DNA of 64,000 bases from RBG-16-66-20 sp036560705 (GTDB lineage Bacteria > Pseudomonadota > Gammaproteobacteria > Burkholderiales > SG8-39). Made by a program: the position numbers and the translations under genes. Within the stretch, counting starts at the first letter, position 1; each line of letters opens with the position of its first letter. The notes under the pieces were generated by a model. It worked only from the letters and a program-made list of their open reading frames with translations, had not been told where the DNA came from and did no database searches. Positions 1-8,399 of the stretch are shown here, in pieces. The stretch is taken from NCBI GenBank assembly GCA_036560705.1, contig DATBQR010000121.1, positions 62,001 to 126,000 on the forward strand, given 5' to 3'.

Positions 1-732
1 CGGTTGCGCGAGGCCTGGCGGCGGCCCGGCGAGCGCGCGCTGCTGCTGGCCTGGCTGGTGCCGCTGGCGGTGTTCGCCGCGCTCAGCCCGGTGAAGCGCA
101 TCGGCCTGCACTGGATGCTGTCCTTCATGCCGGCGCTCGTGCTGAGCGTGGCGCTCGCGCTCGAGCGGCGCCAGCTGGTGCTGAGCGCGCGCTTCTTCGC
201 GGCGGCGGCGCTGCTGCAGGCGGTGCCGATCGCCATCGTCGCGGCGCTGCCGCTGGAAACCTGGCAGGCGTCGCGCTTCTCGCAGCGGCTGGTGTTCCCC
301 GGCCGCATCGCCGAGCTGATGGCGGCGGTCGCGCCGGACCTGCCGGGCACGCTGCTCGCCGTCGACAGTTACGCCTCTGCCGCGCTGCTTGCCTATCACA
401 CGCGGCGTCCGGTGCCGGTGTTCGGCAGGGGAACCTCCCACGCGCGGCAGGATGACATCGACACCGACTGGCGCGCCTACGCCGGCAAGGATCTGCTGGT
501 GCTGAGGCGCGAGGCGCCCTCGCTGCAGGATTACCAGCCGTATTTCCGCAGCGTCGAGGTGAAGAAAATCGCGCTCGGCGGCGGTACCTACCACGCGGTG
601 CTCGGCCGCGGCTTCGACTACGAGGCCTACCGGGCCGGCGTGCTGGCGGACGTCCGCGACCGCTTCTACCGGATCCCGGCGCGGCTGCCGGTCGAACGCT
701 GCTATTTCTTCGAGCGCTACTTTCCGCGATGA
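1..732 (+). CDS. Membrane glycosyltransferase, ArnT/PMT (GT39/GT83)-like, C-terminal part
   Basis: The reading frame is open at the first base, so only the last 244 or so codons of the gene are present. The visible part begins with three or four hydrophobic segments (to about residue 90), including a stretch around SPVKRIGLHWML that resembles the membrane part of dolichyl-phosphate-mannose/ArnT-type glycosyltransferases. A soluble C-terminal domain follows, without a motif I recognise. Such enzymes transfer sugars from polyprenyl-phosphate donors on the outer face of the inner membrane. The stop overlaps the next start (ATGA), so it is translationally coupled to a UbiA-like enzyme that could make a polyprenyl-linked sugar. 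The catalytic N-terminal half lies outside the window, so substrate cannot be inferred and the family call is moderate. Confidence 0.6.
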   Translation, partial: RLREAWRRPGERALLLAWLVPLAVFAALSPVKRIGLHWMLSFMPALVLSVALALERRQLVLSARFFAAAALLQAVPIAIVAALPLETWQASRFSQRLVFPGRIAELMAAVAPDLPGTLLAVDSYASAALLAYHTRRPVPVFGRGTSHARQDDIDTDWRAYAGKDLLVLRREAPSLQDYQPYFRSVEVKKIALGGGTYHAVLGRGFDYEAYRAGVLADVRDRFYRIPARLPVERCYFFERYFPR

Positions 733-1613
733 GGCGTGCGCTCGCGCATTGGTCGGGGCTGATCGAGCTGCTGCGCCCGCAGCAGTGGATCAAGAACGCT
801 TTTGTCCTCGTCGGGCTGGTGTTCGGCCACGCATGGCGCGATCCGGCAGCGGTCGCCGCGGCGCTCGCTGCCACGCTGGCGTTCTGCCTTGCCTCGGGCG
901 CGGTCTATGCGTTCAACGACGCGCGCGACGCGGTGCAGGATCGCGACCATCCGGACAAGCGCAACCGCCCGGTCGCGCGCGGCGCGGTCACGGACGCGGA
1001 GGCGGTGGTGCTCTCGGCCTTGGTGGCCGCGCTGGCGGTTGCGCTGGCGGCCTGGACGGGCTGGAAAGTTGCCGCGATCGTGGCGATCTATCTCGCCTTG
1101 AGCGCCGCCTACACGCTGCGCCTGAAGCGGGTCCCGGTGCTGGACGTGATCGTGATCGCCGCCGGCTTCATGCTGCGCCTGCTGGCGGGCACTGCGGGAA
1201 TCGGCATCGAGCCCTCCAACTGGCTGCTCGCCTGCGGGTTCCTGCTGACGCTGTTCCTCGGGTTCGCCAAGCGCCGCGCCGAGATCGGCCGCCTTGCCGA
1301 GGGCGCCGGCCAGCACCGGCCCGTGCTCGAAGATTACTCGGCGGGATTCCTCGACAAGGCGATCATGCTCTGCGCCGCCGGCATGGTCGCGGCTTACGCC
1401 TGGTACACGCTGGCCGCCCAGACTGCGCTGATCCAGGGCACGGGAAGCTTGATCCTGACCTTGCCCTGGGTGCTGCTCGGCACCCTGCGTTACCTGTACC
1501 GCCTGCGCTTCCGGGGCGGGGGAGGCGATCCGGCCGTGGAGCTGTTGCGCGACCCGCTGCTCGCGGTCGCGGTCGCCGGATGGATCGCCACCGTGCTCTG
1601 GTTGATCGGCTAG
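729..1613 (+). CDS. UbiA-family prenyltransferase, decaprenyl-phosphate phosphoribosyltransferase-like
   Basis: This 294-residue polytopic membrane protein carries the UbiA-family aspartate motif N63-D64-A-R-D67 followed by DRDHPDKRNRP, and a second polar loop near GFAKRRAEIG. Its opening LLRPQQWIKNAFVL and the DHPxKRxRP signature match the subgroup that transfers phosphoribose from PRPP to a polyprenyl phosphate (mycobacterial Rv3806c type) rather than 4-hydroxybenzoate prenyltransferase. The ATG overlaps the upstream glycosyltransferase stop by four bases. Together they suggest formation and use of a lipid-linked pentose for an envelope glycan; this is inference from family and context. Its TAG stop lies inside a -10-like hexamer for the next gene. 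Confidence 0.75.
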   Translation: MRRALAHWSGLIELLRPQQWIKNAFVLVGLVFGHAWRDPAAVAAALAATLAFCLASGAVYAFNDARDAVQDRDHPDKRNRPVARGAVTDAEAVVLSALVAALAVALAAWTGWKVAAIVAIYLALSAAYTLRLKRVPVLDVIVIAAGFMLRLLAGTAGIGIEPSNWLLACGFLLTLFLGFAKRRAEIGRLAEGAGQHRPVLEDYSAGFLDKAIMLCAAGMVAAYAWYTLAAQTALIQGTGSLILTLPWVLLGTLRYLYRLRFRGGGGDPAVELLRDPLLAVAVAGWIATVLWLIG

Positions 1614-1616
1614 AAT
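1611..1616 (+). promoter_or_regulatory. Candidate -10 element (TAGAAT) for the cNMP-binding gene
   Basis: GGC-TAGAAT lies 30 bases before the ATG at 1646 and overlaps the stop of the preceding gene. No convincing -35 is visible at 16-18 bases. The same GC-TAGAAT form recurs before several other genes in this window (for example 19012 and 48685). Confidence 0.35.
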
Positions 1617-1645
1617 CTGCTGCGAAAGCGCTATCCACGAATCCC

Positions 1646-2188
1646 ATGGCCGAACGCCCCGTGCACCTCGCTCACCTCGAGCACCTCGGGGACGCGACCA
1701 AATTCTCGCCGCAGATCCACGCGCTGATCCCGAAGTGCGACCTGCTGGAGAACTTCTCTCCGGCCGAGGTGCGGCTGCTGGCGCATTTCATGGACGTCTA
1801 CCAGGCGCCGGCCGGCACCGAGATCATCCATGAGGGCGAGGGCGGCGATTTCATGCTGATGCTGATCGAGGGCAAGGTCGAGGTGCTGAAGCGCGACCGC
1901 TGGAATACCCCGCAGCTGATCGCGGTGGTGGAGGCGGGCAAGACGCTGGGGGAGATGTCCATGATCGACGGCGAGGCGCGCTTCGCCACCTGCGTCGCGG
2001 CCGAGCCGACCGTGGTTGCGGTCCTGGACCGGGAGAATCTCGCGCGCATCATCGTCGAACAGCCCATGCTCGGCGCGAAGATCCTGATGGAGCTGGTGTT
2101 GATGCTGTCGCAGCGGCTGCGCTCGACCAGCGCGCGCCTGCTGCAGTTGATGGACGAGCAGTCGCACCGCGCGACCCACTTCCTGTAG
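1646..2188 (+). CDS. Stand-alone cyclic-nucleotide-binding (Crp-type) domain protein
   Basis: A 180-residue protein whose middle (about residues 35-150) is a cNMP-binding beta-roll: HEGEGGDFMLMLIEGKVEV, then a phosphate-binding-cassette-like LGEMSMIDGEARFATCVA. It ends with a helical segment (ILMELVLMLSQRLRST) but has no helix-turn-helix, so it is not a Crp/Fnr transcription factor; it would act as a ligand sensor or partner subunit. The frame stays open upstream through the ubiA-like gene, but ATG 1646 gives a protein of normal domain size. It sits two bases before the fused oxidoreductase gene and is probably co-transcribed with it. The ligand is unknown. Confidence 0.8.
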   Translation: MAERPVHLAHLEHLGDATKFSPQIHALIPKCDLLENFSPAEVRLLAHFMDVYQAPAGTEIIHEGEGGDFMLMLIEGKVEVLKRDRWNTPQLIAVVEAGKTLGEMSMIDGEARFATCVAAEPTVVAVLDRENLARIIVEQPMLGAKILMELVLMLSQRLRSTSARLLQLMDEQSHRATHFL

Positions 2189-2190
2189 GC

Positions 2191-4326
2191 ATGGGCCGGG
2201 CGCGGCTCGCGCTGCTCCTGTTGATCGTTGGGGCGGCGGTCGCGTTCTTCACGCTCGGCCTCGGGCGCTTCTTCACGCTCGAATTCCTGCAGGCACAGCG
2301 GGCGGCGATCGACGCGCAGCTCGTGGCGGAGCCCATCCGCACGGGCCTGCTGTTCTTCCTGGCCTACGTCGCGATCACCGGCTTGTCGCTGCCCGGCTCG
2401 GCGGTGATGACGCTGGCCGCCGGCGCGATCTTCGGCCTGCGGTGGGGGGTGGCGATCGTTTCCTTCGCCTCGACCATCGGCGCCACGCTCGCCTTCCTCG
2501 CGGCCCGCTTCCTGCTGCGCGACTGGGTGCAGGCGAAATTCGGGGAGAAACTGAAGGCGGTCAATGACGGCGTGGCGAGGGAGGGCGCGTTCTACCTGTT
2601 CGCGCTGCGGCTGGTGCCGGCCTTTCCCTTCTTCGCGATCAACCTGCTGATGGGGCTGACCCCGATCCGCACCTGGACCTACATCTGGGTCAGCCAGCTC
2701 GGCATGTTCGCGGGCACCGTCGCATTCGTCTATGCCGGCATCAAGCTCGGCGAGTTCAGGGCTTCGATCGGCCTGCTCGCCGCTTTCGCGCTGCTCGGCT
2801 TCTTCCCGCTGCTGGCGAAGCGGGTGCTGGATGCGGCGAAGGCGCGGCGCGTCTATGCCCGGTGGGCCAGGCCGGCGCGCTTCGACCGCAACCTGGTGGT
2901 CGTCGGCGCGGGCTCGGCCGGCCTGGTCGCCGCGTACATCGCCGCGGCCGTGAAGGCGAAGGTGACGCTCGTCGAGAAGCAAAAAATGGGCGGGGATTGC
3001 CTGAATACCGGCTGCATCCCCTCGAAGGCCTTGCTGCGGTCCGCCAAGTTCGTGCATCAGGCACGCAAGGCGGCAAGCCTCGGAATCAAGGCGGCAACCA
3101 TCGAGTTCGATTTCGCCGACGTCATGGAGCGCGTGCAGCGCGTGATCCGCACCGTCGAGCCGCACGACTCGGCCGAACGGTACGCCGGGCTCGGCGTCGA
3201 GTGTCTGCGGGGCGAGGCGAAAATCGTCTCGCCCTGGGCCGTCGCAGTCGTGGGCGCGGACGAAAAAAAACAGACGCTGACCACGCGCGCCATCGTCATC
3301 GCCGCCGGCGCGCGGCCGTTCGTGCCGCCGATCCCCGGGATCGAGCGGATGGACTGCCTTACCTCCGACACGGTGTGGGGCCTGCGCGAGCTGCCGCCGC
3401 GCCTGCTGGTGCTGGGCGGCGGGCCGATCGGCTCGGAGCTGGCGCAGGCGTTCGCGCGCCTGGGCTCGAAAGTGACGCAAGTCGAGATGCTGCCGAGGAT
3501 CCTGCCGCGCGAGGATCCGGACGTGTCCGCGATGGTGCGCCGGAGTTTCGAGGAGGAAGGCATCGCCGTCCTGACCGGGCACAAGGCGAAGGAATTCCTG
3601 CTGGACCAAGGGAGGAAGACGCTGGTCTGCGAACGGGAGGGCGGCGAGACCCGGATTGAATTCGATGTGCTGCTGTGCGCGCTCGGGCGCGTCGCCAACA
3701 CCGCCGGCTATGGGCTGGAGGACCTCGGGATTCCGGTCAGCCGTGCGCGCACCGTCGAAACCAACGGGTTCCTGCAGACGATTTATCCGAACATCTACGC
3801 CTGCGGCGATGTCGCCGGGCCTTACCAATTCACCCACGTCGGCGCGCACCAGGCCTGGTACGCGTCGGTAAATGCGCTGTTCGGATCCCTGAAGATGTTC
3901 CGCGCCGATTATTCGGTGATTCCCTGGGCCACTTTTACCGATCCGGAGGTGGCGCGCGTGGGCCTGAGCGAAACCGAGGCGAAAGAAAGGAACATCCCCT
4001 GCGAAGTCTCGACCTACGGCATCGACGACCTGGACCGCGCGATCGCCGACGAGACGGCGCGCGGCATGGTCAAGGTGCTCACCGTGCCGGGCAAGGACCG
4101 CATTCTCGGCGCCACCATCGTCGGCGAGCATGCGGGCGACCTGATCGCCGAGTATGTCGCCGCGATGCGCCACGGCTTCGGCATGAACAAGATCCTCGGC
4201 ACCATCCATGTCTATCCGACGCTGGCGGAAGCCAACAAGTACGCTGCCGGCGTGTGGAAGAAGGCGCACGCGCCGCAGGGAGTGCTGCGGATGGTGGAGA
4301 AATTCCATGCATGGATGAGGGGTTGA
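2191..4326 (+). CDS. TVP38/TMEM64 (VTT) membrane domain fused to mercuric-reductase-like FAD oxidoreductase
   Basis: This 711-residue protein joins two families. Residues 1 to about 225 form a DedA/TVP38-like membrane domain with the conserved GLSLPGSAVMTLAAG and LRLVPAFPFFAINL segments. From about residue 232 it is a class I pyridine-nucleotide disulfide oxidoreductase: a GAGSAG dinucleotide motif, the redox pair C270-x4-C275 in GGDCLNTGCIPSKAL, a second NAD(P)-binding GGGPIGSELAQ, and the C-terminal HVYPTLAEA near residue 673 supplying the catalytic His-Glu pair. It would be a membrane-tethered flavin disulfide reductase; the electron acceptor is unknown. No mercury or arsenic operon surrounds it, although two TIGR0428x transferases follow. 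Such fusions are, to my knowledge, known in proteobacteria. Confidence 0.85.
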   Translation: MGRARLALLLLIVGAAVAFFTLGLGRFFTLEFLQAQRAAIDAQLVAEPIRTGLLFFLAYVAITGLSLPGSAVMTLAAGAIFGLRWGVAIVSFASTIGATLAFLAARFLLRDWVQAKFGEKLKAVNDGVAREGAFYLFALRLVPAFPFFAINLLMGLTPIRTWTYIWVSQLGMFAGTVAFVYAGIKLGEFRASIGLLAAFALLGFFPLLAKRVLDAAKARRVYARWARPARFDRNLVVVGAGSAGLVAAYIAAAVKAKVTLVEKQKMGGDCLNTGCIPSKALLRSAKFVHQARKAASLGIKAATIEFDFADVMERVQRVIRTVEPHDSAERYAGLGVECLRGEAKIVSPWAVAVVGADEKKQTLTTRAIVIAAGARPFVPPIPGIERMDCLTSDTVWGLRELPPRLLVLGGGPIGSELAQAFARLGSKVTQVEMLPRILPREDPDVSAMVRRSFEEEGIAVLTGHKAKEFLLDQGRKTLVCEREGGETRIEFDVLLCALGRVANTAGYGLEDLGIPVSRARTVETNGFLQTIYPNIYACGDVAGPYQFTHVGAHQAWYASVNALFGSLKMFRADYSVIPWATFTDPEVARVGLSETEAKERNIPCEVSTYGIDDLDRAIADETARGMVKVLTVPGKDRILGATIVGEHAGDLIAEYVAAMRHGFGMNKILGTIHVYPTLAEANKYAAGVWKKAHAPQGVLRMVEKFHAWMRG

Positions 4327-4345
4327 GGCGGTTGCGCGCCAGGCG

Positions 4346-5014
4346 ATGAAACTGTCCGTCGTCGTCCCCGTGCTCAATGAAGCGGCCGGCATTGCGCGGA
4401 CGCTTGGATTGCTGGCGCCGCTGCGTGCGCGGGGCCACGAGGTGATCGTGGCGGACGGGGGCAGCGAAGACGGCAGCCGCGAGCTCGCGGCGCCGCTTGC
4501 CGATCGCGTGATCGCCGCCCCGCGCGGCCGGGCCCGGCAGATGAATGCCGGTGCCGCCGCCGCCGCGGGACAGGCACTTCTCTTCCTGCACGCAGATACG
4601 ACGCTCCCGGAAGCGGCGGACCGCCTGGCGCTGCAGGCGCTCGGCGAACGGCTCTGGGGCCGCTTCGACGTGCGCATCGACGGCCGCTCGCCGCTGCTCC
4701 CCGTGGTGGCGTTCTTCATGAATGCCCGCTCGCGCCTCACCGGCATCGCCACGGGCGACCAGGCGATTTTCGTGCGCCGGGCGGCATTCACGGGTTTTCC
4801 GGAGATTGCGCTGATGGAGGACATCGCCTTCAGCCGGTCGATGAAACAGCTCTCGCCGCCCGCCTGCCTGCGCGAGACCGTGACGACTTCCGGCAGGCGC
4901 TGGGAGCGCAACGGCGTCGCGCGCACCGTGCTGCTGATGTGGCGCCTGCGCCTCGCGTATTTCCTCGGCGCCTCCCCGGATGAACTCGCGCGGCGCTATG
5001 CTGGAAAAACCTGA
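4346..5014 (+). CDS. TIGR04283-type glycosyltransferase 2 family protein
   Basis: A 222-residue GT2-fold enzyme: MKLSVVVPVLNEA start, ADGGSEDGS nucleotide-sugar loop (residues 36-44), and an HAD metal-binding triad at 82-84 in the DXD position. The GRARQMNAGA and GDQAIFVRR stretches mark the TIGR04283 family, often named rSAM/selenodomain-associated or arsenosugar-biosynthesis transferase 2. It overlaps its usual partner TIGR04282 (next gene), so the two probably act in one pathway. No radical-SAM or selenium-domain protein is visible in the window, so the product is not assigned. Confidence 0.8.
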   Translation: MKLSVVVPVLNEAAGIARTLGLLAPLRARGHEVIVADGGSEDGSRELAAPLADRVIAAPRGRARQMNAGAAAAAGQALLFLHADTTLPEAADRLALQALGERLWGRFDVRIDGRSPLLPVVAFFMNARSRLTGIATGDQAIFVRRAAFTGFPEIALMEDIAFSRSMKQLSPPACLRETVTTSGRRWERNGVARTVLLMWRLRLAYFLGASPDELARRYAGKT

Positions 5015-5657
5015 GCCGGCGCTGATCGTGTTCGCGCGCGCGCCCGAGCCGGGCCGCGTGAAAACGCGCCTCGTGCCGCTGCTTGGCAGGCAAGGCGCGG
5101 CGCGGCTGCATGCGCGCCTGGTGGAGCAGACGCTCGAGACGGCGCTTGCCGCGGGATTCGCCAAGGTCGATTTGTATTGTTCTCCGGGCATCAAGAACGG
5201 GTTTTTCCGGAAAAATAAAACACGCTTCGGTGTCGGCCTTCGATCCCAGGGCGGCGGCGACCTTGGCGACCGGATGTACCGCGCGTTCGAGCGCGCGCTG
5301 CGCAGCCACTCTCACGTCGTCCTGATCGGCAGCGATTGCCCGGTGCTGCGGCCGGCCGACCTGCGCGCCGCAGCGCGCGCGCTGCGGGCGGGCGCCCACG
5401 CGGTGCTGTCGCCGGCCGAGGACGGCGGCTACGCGCTGATCGGGCTGCGCCGGGTCTCGCGCCGGCTGTTCGACGGCGTCGCCTGGAGCACCCCTCGGGT
5501 CCTCGCGCAGACGCGCCGCAGGCTGCGCCGGCTCCGCTGGTGCTGGCAGGAACTGCGCACCGTGTGGGACGTGGACCGGCCGGAGGATGTCGCGCGCCTG
5601 AAAAAATTCAGAGCGCGCCGGATTTCCGCAGCAGCTCGGCGACGCGCTCGGCCATGA
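4980..5657 (+). CDS. TIGR04282-type transferase (DUF2064, nucleotidyltransferase fold)
   Basis: A 225-residue protein of the TIGR04282/DUF2064 family, shown by LIVFARAPEPGRVKTRL near the start (the nucleotide-binding loop), GGGDLGDRMYRAF, GSDCPVL and the SPAEDGGYALIGLR block typical of GT-A-like nucleotidyltransferases. It overlaps the upstream TIGR04283 gene by 35 bases from ATG 4980; ATG 4998 (MLEKPEP) is an equally plausible start. The last 50 bases overlap the convergent GDSL lipoprotein gene. The pair is often annotated as arsenosugar biosynthesis, but nothing here shows arsenic specificity. Confidence 0.8.
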   Translation: MNSRGAMLEKPEPALIVFARAPEPGRVKTRLVPLLGRQGAARLHARLVEQTLETALAAGFAKVDLYCSPGIKNGFFRKNKTRFGVGLRSQGGGDLGDRMYRAFERALRSHSHVVLIGSDCPVLRPADLRAAARALRAGAHAVLSPAEDGGYALIGLRRVSRRLFDGVAWSTPRVLAQTRRRLRRLRWCWQELRTVWDVDRPEDVARLKKFRARRISAAARRRARP

Positions 5658-6252
5658 GCCGGTAGCCCTGCGCGTTGGGATGCACCTGGTCGGACTTGAG
5701 GCTCGGGTCCCTGAGGATTTTGCCCAGCACGCTGCCCTCGTAGGGGATGCGGAATTCCTTGGCGATCTCCCCGTAGAACTCGGGCGGCGTGACGGTAAAG
5801 CCGGGTTCCGGCGTGCCGATCAGCAGCACCTGGACGCCGCGCGCTTTCGCCAGCCGAATCATGCCGCGCAGGTTCTCCGCGGCGGCCTGCTTCGATTGCC
5901 GCTGCAGGAAGTCATTGCCGCCGTGGCACAGCAGCAGCAGCGCCGGCCGGTGTTCATCGAGCGCCGAGGGCAGGCGGGCGAGGCCAGCCGCGCTCACCTC
6001 TCCCGGCACCCCTTCGCGCACCACGCGCCGGTTGATCAGGCGCGCCAGTTGCGCCGGGTAGCTTTCCGCCTCGCTTGCGCCGGTGCCGTAGGTCAGGCTG
6101 TCGCCGAAGGCGAGGACGACTGCGTCGGCGGCGAGCGGCGGCAGCTGCGCCTGCTGGCCGCAGCCGGCTGCGCTCAGCAGGATCGCGGTCAGCAGCGCCC
6201 TGAACAGGGATGCGAGCGCCTCCTGCGCGGGAAACAGCCTCATGAGGGCCAT
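5608..6252 (-). CDS. GDSL-type arylesterase/lysophospholipase (TesA-like), probable lipoprotein
   Basis: An SGNH hydrolase: the serine motif FGDSLTYGTG, a GGND block (HGGNDFL) and the C-terminal D-x-x-H (SDQVHPNAQGY) are all present. The N-terminus is a signal sequence ending in LLSAAGC, a lipobox-like site that would make it a lipid-anchored periplasmic or outer-membrane esterase. In-frame ATGs occur at 6285, 6252 and 6243; 6252 or 6243 gives a normal signal length, whereas 6285 would add an unneeded leader and abut tctB. The 3' end overlaps the convergent TIGR04282 gene by 50 bases. Substrates of this family are short acyl esters or thioesters. Confidence 0.8.
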   Translation of the reverse strand: MALMRLFPAQEALASLFRALLTAILLSAAGCGQQAQLPPLAADAVVLAFGDSLTYGTGASEAESYPAQLARLINRRVVREGVPGEVSAAGLARLPSALDEHRPALLLLCHGGNDFLQRQSKQAAAENLRGMIRLAKARGVQVLLIGTPEPGFTVTPPEFYGEIAKEFRIPYEGSVLGKILRDPSLKSDQVHPNAQGYRLMAERVAELLRKSGAL

Positions 6253-6254
6253 GC

Positions 6255-6260
6255 TACACT
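6255..6260 (+). promoter_or_regulatory. Candidate -10 (TACACT) for the tctBAC cluster
   Basis: GC-TACACT lies 27 bases before the tctB ATG, and a strong Shine-Dalgarno (AGGAGG, 6272-6277) follows. No good -35 hexamer is visible. Confidence 0.4.
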
Positions 6261-6287
6261 CGCCGGCAAGCAGGAGGAGACGCATCC

Positions 6288-6809
6288 ATGGGAATGAAAA
6301 TCAAAAGTCAGCAGGATTTCTGGGCTGGGCTGATGTTCATTGCATTCGGCCTGTTTTTCGTCGTGTTTTCGGTCGGCACCCCGGAATTTCTCGACAATCT
6401 CCTCGGCACCAGGCTCATCCACGGCTACCAGATGGGCAGCGCGGTGCGCATGGGACCGGCCTACTTCCCGGTCATGCTCGGCGGCCTGCTGGCGGTCCTC
6501 GGCGCGATCGTGCTGGTGGATTCCCTGGTCGAGGAAGGGCCGGCGATAGCGGCGTTCCACTTCCGGCCGCTGATCTTCATCGCCATATCCAGCCTCGCCT
6601 TCGCCTATCTGCTCAAGCCGCTCGGCCTGGTGGTCGCTTCGGTGGCCCTGGTGTTCATCAGCGCCTACGGCGGGCATGAATTCAAGTGGAAGGAAGTGGC
6701 GATCGTCAGCGCGGTGCTGGTCGTCGGTTCGGTGCTGGTGTTCGTGAAAGGGCTGTTGTTGCCTTTCCCGGTCTGCCCGGACTTCATCAATAACTGTCCG
6801 ATCCGCTAG
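6288..6809 (+). CDS. tctB: Tripartite tricarboxylate transporter, small permease subunit TctB
   Basis: A 173-residue hydrophobic protein with four predicted membrane segments (about residues 12-30, 58-80, 95-120, 128-150), the expected size and topology of TctB. It precedes tctA by eight bases and tctC follows, giving the order B-A-C. TctB supports the large permease in secondary, binding-protein-dependent uptake of organic acids driven by an ion gradient. ATG 6288 has a strong SD nine bases upstream. The substrate is not predictable from sequence. Confidence 0.85.
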   Translation: MGMKIKSQQDFWAGLMFIAFGLFFVVFSVGTPEFLDNLLGTRLIHGYQMGSAVRMGPAYFPVMLGGLLAVLGAIVLVDSLVEEGPAIAAFHFRPLIFIAISSLAFAYLLKPLGLVVASVALVFISAYGGHEFKWKEVAIVSAVLVVGSVLVFVKGLLLPFPVCPDFINNCPIR

Positions 6810-6817
6810 GGGACGCC

Positions 6818-8377
6818 ATGGACGGCATCTGGCACAACCTGGGAATCGGCTTCATCGAAGTCTTCAAGCTGCAACCCGTCACCATGTGGGGGATGACGCT
6901 GCAGCACGTGCCCTTCAACATCATCATGTGCCTGATCGGCGTGTTCCTCGGCACGCTGATCGGCGTGCTGCCCGGTATCGGCCCGGTGGCGACCATCGCC
7001 ATGCTCCTGCCGGTCACCTTCAGCCTGTCGCCGATCGCTGCGCTGATCATGCTCGCTGGCATCTACTACGGCGCGCAGTACGGAGGTTCGACCACGGCCA
7101 TCCTGGTCAACATCCCGGGCGAATCCTCGTCGGTGGTCACCTGCCTGGACGGCTATCAGATGGCTCGTCAGGGGCGTGCAGGTCCTGCGCTCGCGACCGC
7201 GGCCCTGGGTTCGTTCTTTGCCGGCTGCGTCTCGACGCTGGTGGTGGCGATGTTCGCGCCCCCGCTCGCCGAAGTGGCGCTGAAATTCGGGCCTGCGGAA
7301 TACTTCTCGCTGATGGTGCTGGGCCTGGTGTCCGCGGTGGTGCTCGCGCACGGCTCTCTCATCAAGGCGATCGCGATGGTGATCCTCGGGCTGCTGCTGG
7401 GCCTGGTGGGCACCGACGTCAATTCGGGCGTGCTGCGCTTCGCCTTCGGCATCTCGGAGCTGGCCGACGGCATCGGTTTCGTGACCGTCGCCATGGGCAT
7501 GTTCGGCATCTGCGAGATCATCGCCAATCTCGAGCAGAAAGAGCAACGCGAAGTCTTCACCAAGAGCGTCGGCCGGCTGATGCCGACCAAGGAAGACTTC
7601 AGGCGCATGATCGCCCCGGTGCTGCGCGGCACCGCGCTCGGCTCCGCGCTCGGCATCCTGCCGGGCGGCGGCGCGCTGCTCGCCTCCTTCGGCGCCTATA
7701 CGCTGGAGAAGAAGATCTCCAAGTATTCGCACGAATTCGGCAAGGGTGCGATCGAAGGCGTGGCCGCGCCCGAGTCCGCCAACAACGCCGGCGCGCAAAC
7801 CTCCTTCATCCCGCTGCTTACGCTCGGCATTCCCTCCAACGCGGTGATGGCCCTGATGATCGGCGCCATGATGATCCAGGGCATCGCGCCCGGGCCGCAG
7901 GTGATGACCGAGAGGCCGCAGCTCTTCTGGGGCATGATCGCCTCGATGTGGGTCGGCAACCTGATGCTGGTGATCCTCAACCTGCCGCTCATCGGCATCT
8001 GGATCAAGCTGCTGACGGTGCCGTACCGGATTCTCTATCCGTCGATCCTGCTGTTCATGGCGATCGGCGTGTTCAGCATCTCGAACCAGCCCTTCGACTG
8101 CTTCCTGATGGCCTGTTTCGGCCTGCTCGGCTATGTCTGCGCCAAGCTCGGCTGCGAGCCGGCGCCGCTGATCCTCGGCTTCATCCTCGGGCCGCTCATG
8201 GAGGAAAACCTGCGGCGCGCGATGCTGCTGTCGCGGGGCGATCCCTGGGTGTTCATCAGTCCCTCGAAGCCGATCAGCATGGGCTTCCTCATCGCCGCGA
8301 TCGCGCTGCTGGTGATCATCGCGCTGCCCACGCTGCGCGCGAAGCGCGAAGAGGCGTTCGCGGCCGAAGATACCTGA
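6818..8377 (+). CDS. tctA: Tripartite tricarboxylate transporter, large permease subunit TctA
   Basis: A 519-residue polytopic permease of the expected family length. Diagnostic segments are GVLPGIGPVATIAMLLP, the NIPGESSSVVTCLDGYQMAR signature, the second inverted-repeat counterpart GILPGGGALLASFGAYTLEK, and APESANNAGAQTSFIPLLTLGIPSN. It forms the transport pathway together with TctB and receives substrate from a periplasmic Bug/TctC protein. The two tandem Bug proteins at 22.6-24.5 kb could also deliver ligands to it, but this is inference. Confidence 0.92.
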   Translation: MDGIWHNLGIGFIEVFKLQPVTMWGMTLQHVPFNIIMCLIGVFLGTLIGVLPGIGPVATIAMLLPVTFSLSPIAALIMLAGIYYGAQYGGSTTAILVNIPGESSSVVTCLDGYQMARQGRAGPALATAALGSFFAGCVSTLVVAMFAPPLAEVALKFGPAEYFSLMVLGLVSAVVLAHGSLIKAIAMVILGLLLGLVGTDVNSGVLRFAFGISELADGIGFVTVAMGMFGICEIIANLEQKEQREVFTKSVGRLMPTKEDFRRMIAPVLRGTALGSALGILPGGGALLASFGAYTLEKKISKYSHEFGKGAIEGVAAPESANNAGAQTSFIPLLTLGIPSNAVMALMIGAMMIQGIAPGPQVMTERPQLFWGMIASMWVGNLMLVILNLPLIGIWIKLLTVPYRILYPSILLFMAIGVFSISNQPFDCFLMACFGLLGYVCAKLGCEPAPLILGFILGPLMEENLRRAMLLSRGDPWVFISPSKPISMGFLIAAIALLVIIALPTLRAKREEAFAAEDT

Positions 8378-8399
8378 GCTTCGCAACGCGGCTGCGCTG

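Noticed and set aside
2191..4326. Mercury resistance (merA) call
   Set aside because: Flavoenzyme core resembles MerA, but the protein lacks the N-terminal metal-binding domain and C-terminal cysteine pair and no mer genes are adjacent.
1798..4926. 1042-codon minus-strand open frame opposite the VTT-oxidoreductase
   Set aside because: Composition is arginine/histidine-rich with no domain; a GC-rich shadow of the real plus-strand genes.
6806..8386. 526-codon minus-strand frame opposite tctA
   Set aside because: Low-complexity shadow; tctA on the plus strand carries the family signatures.
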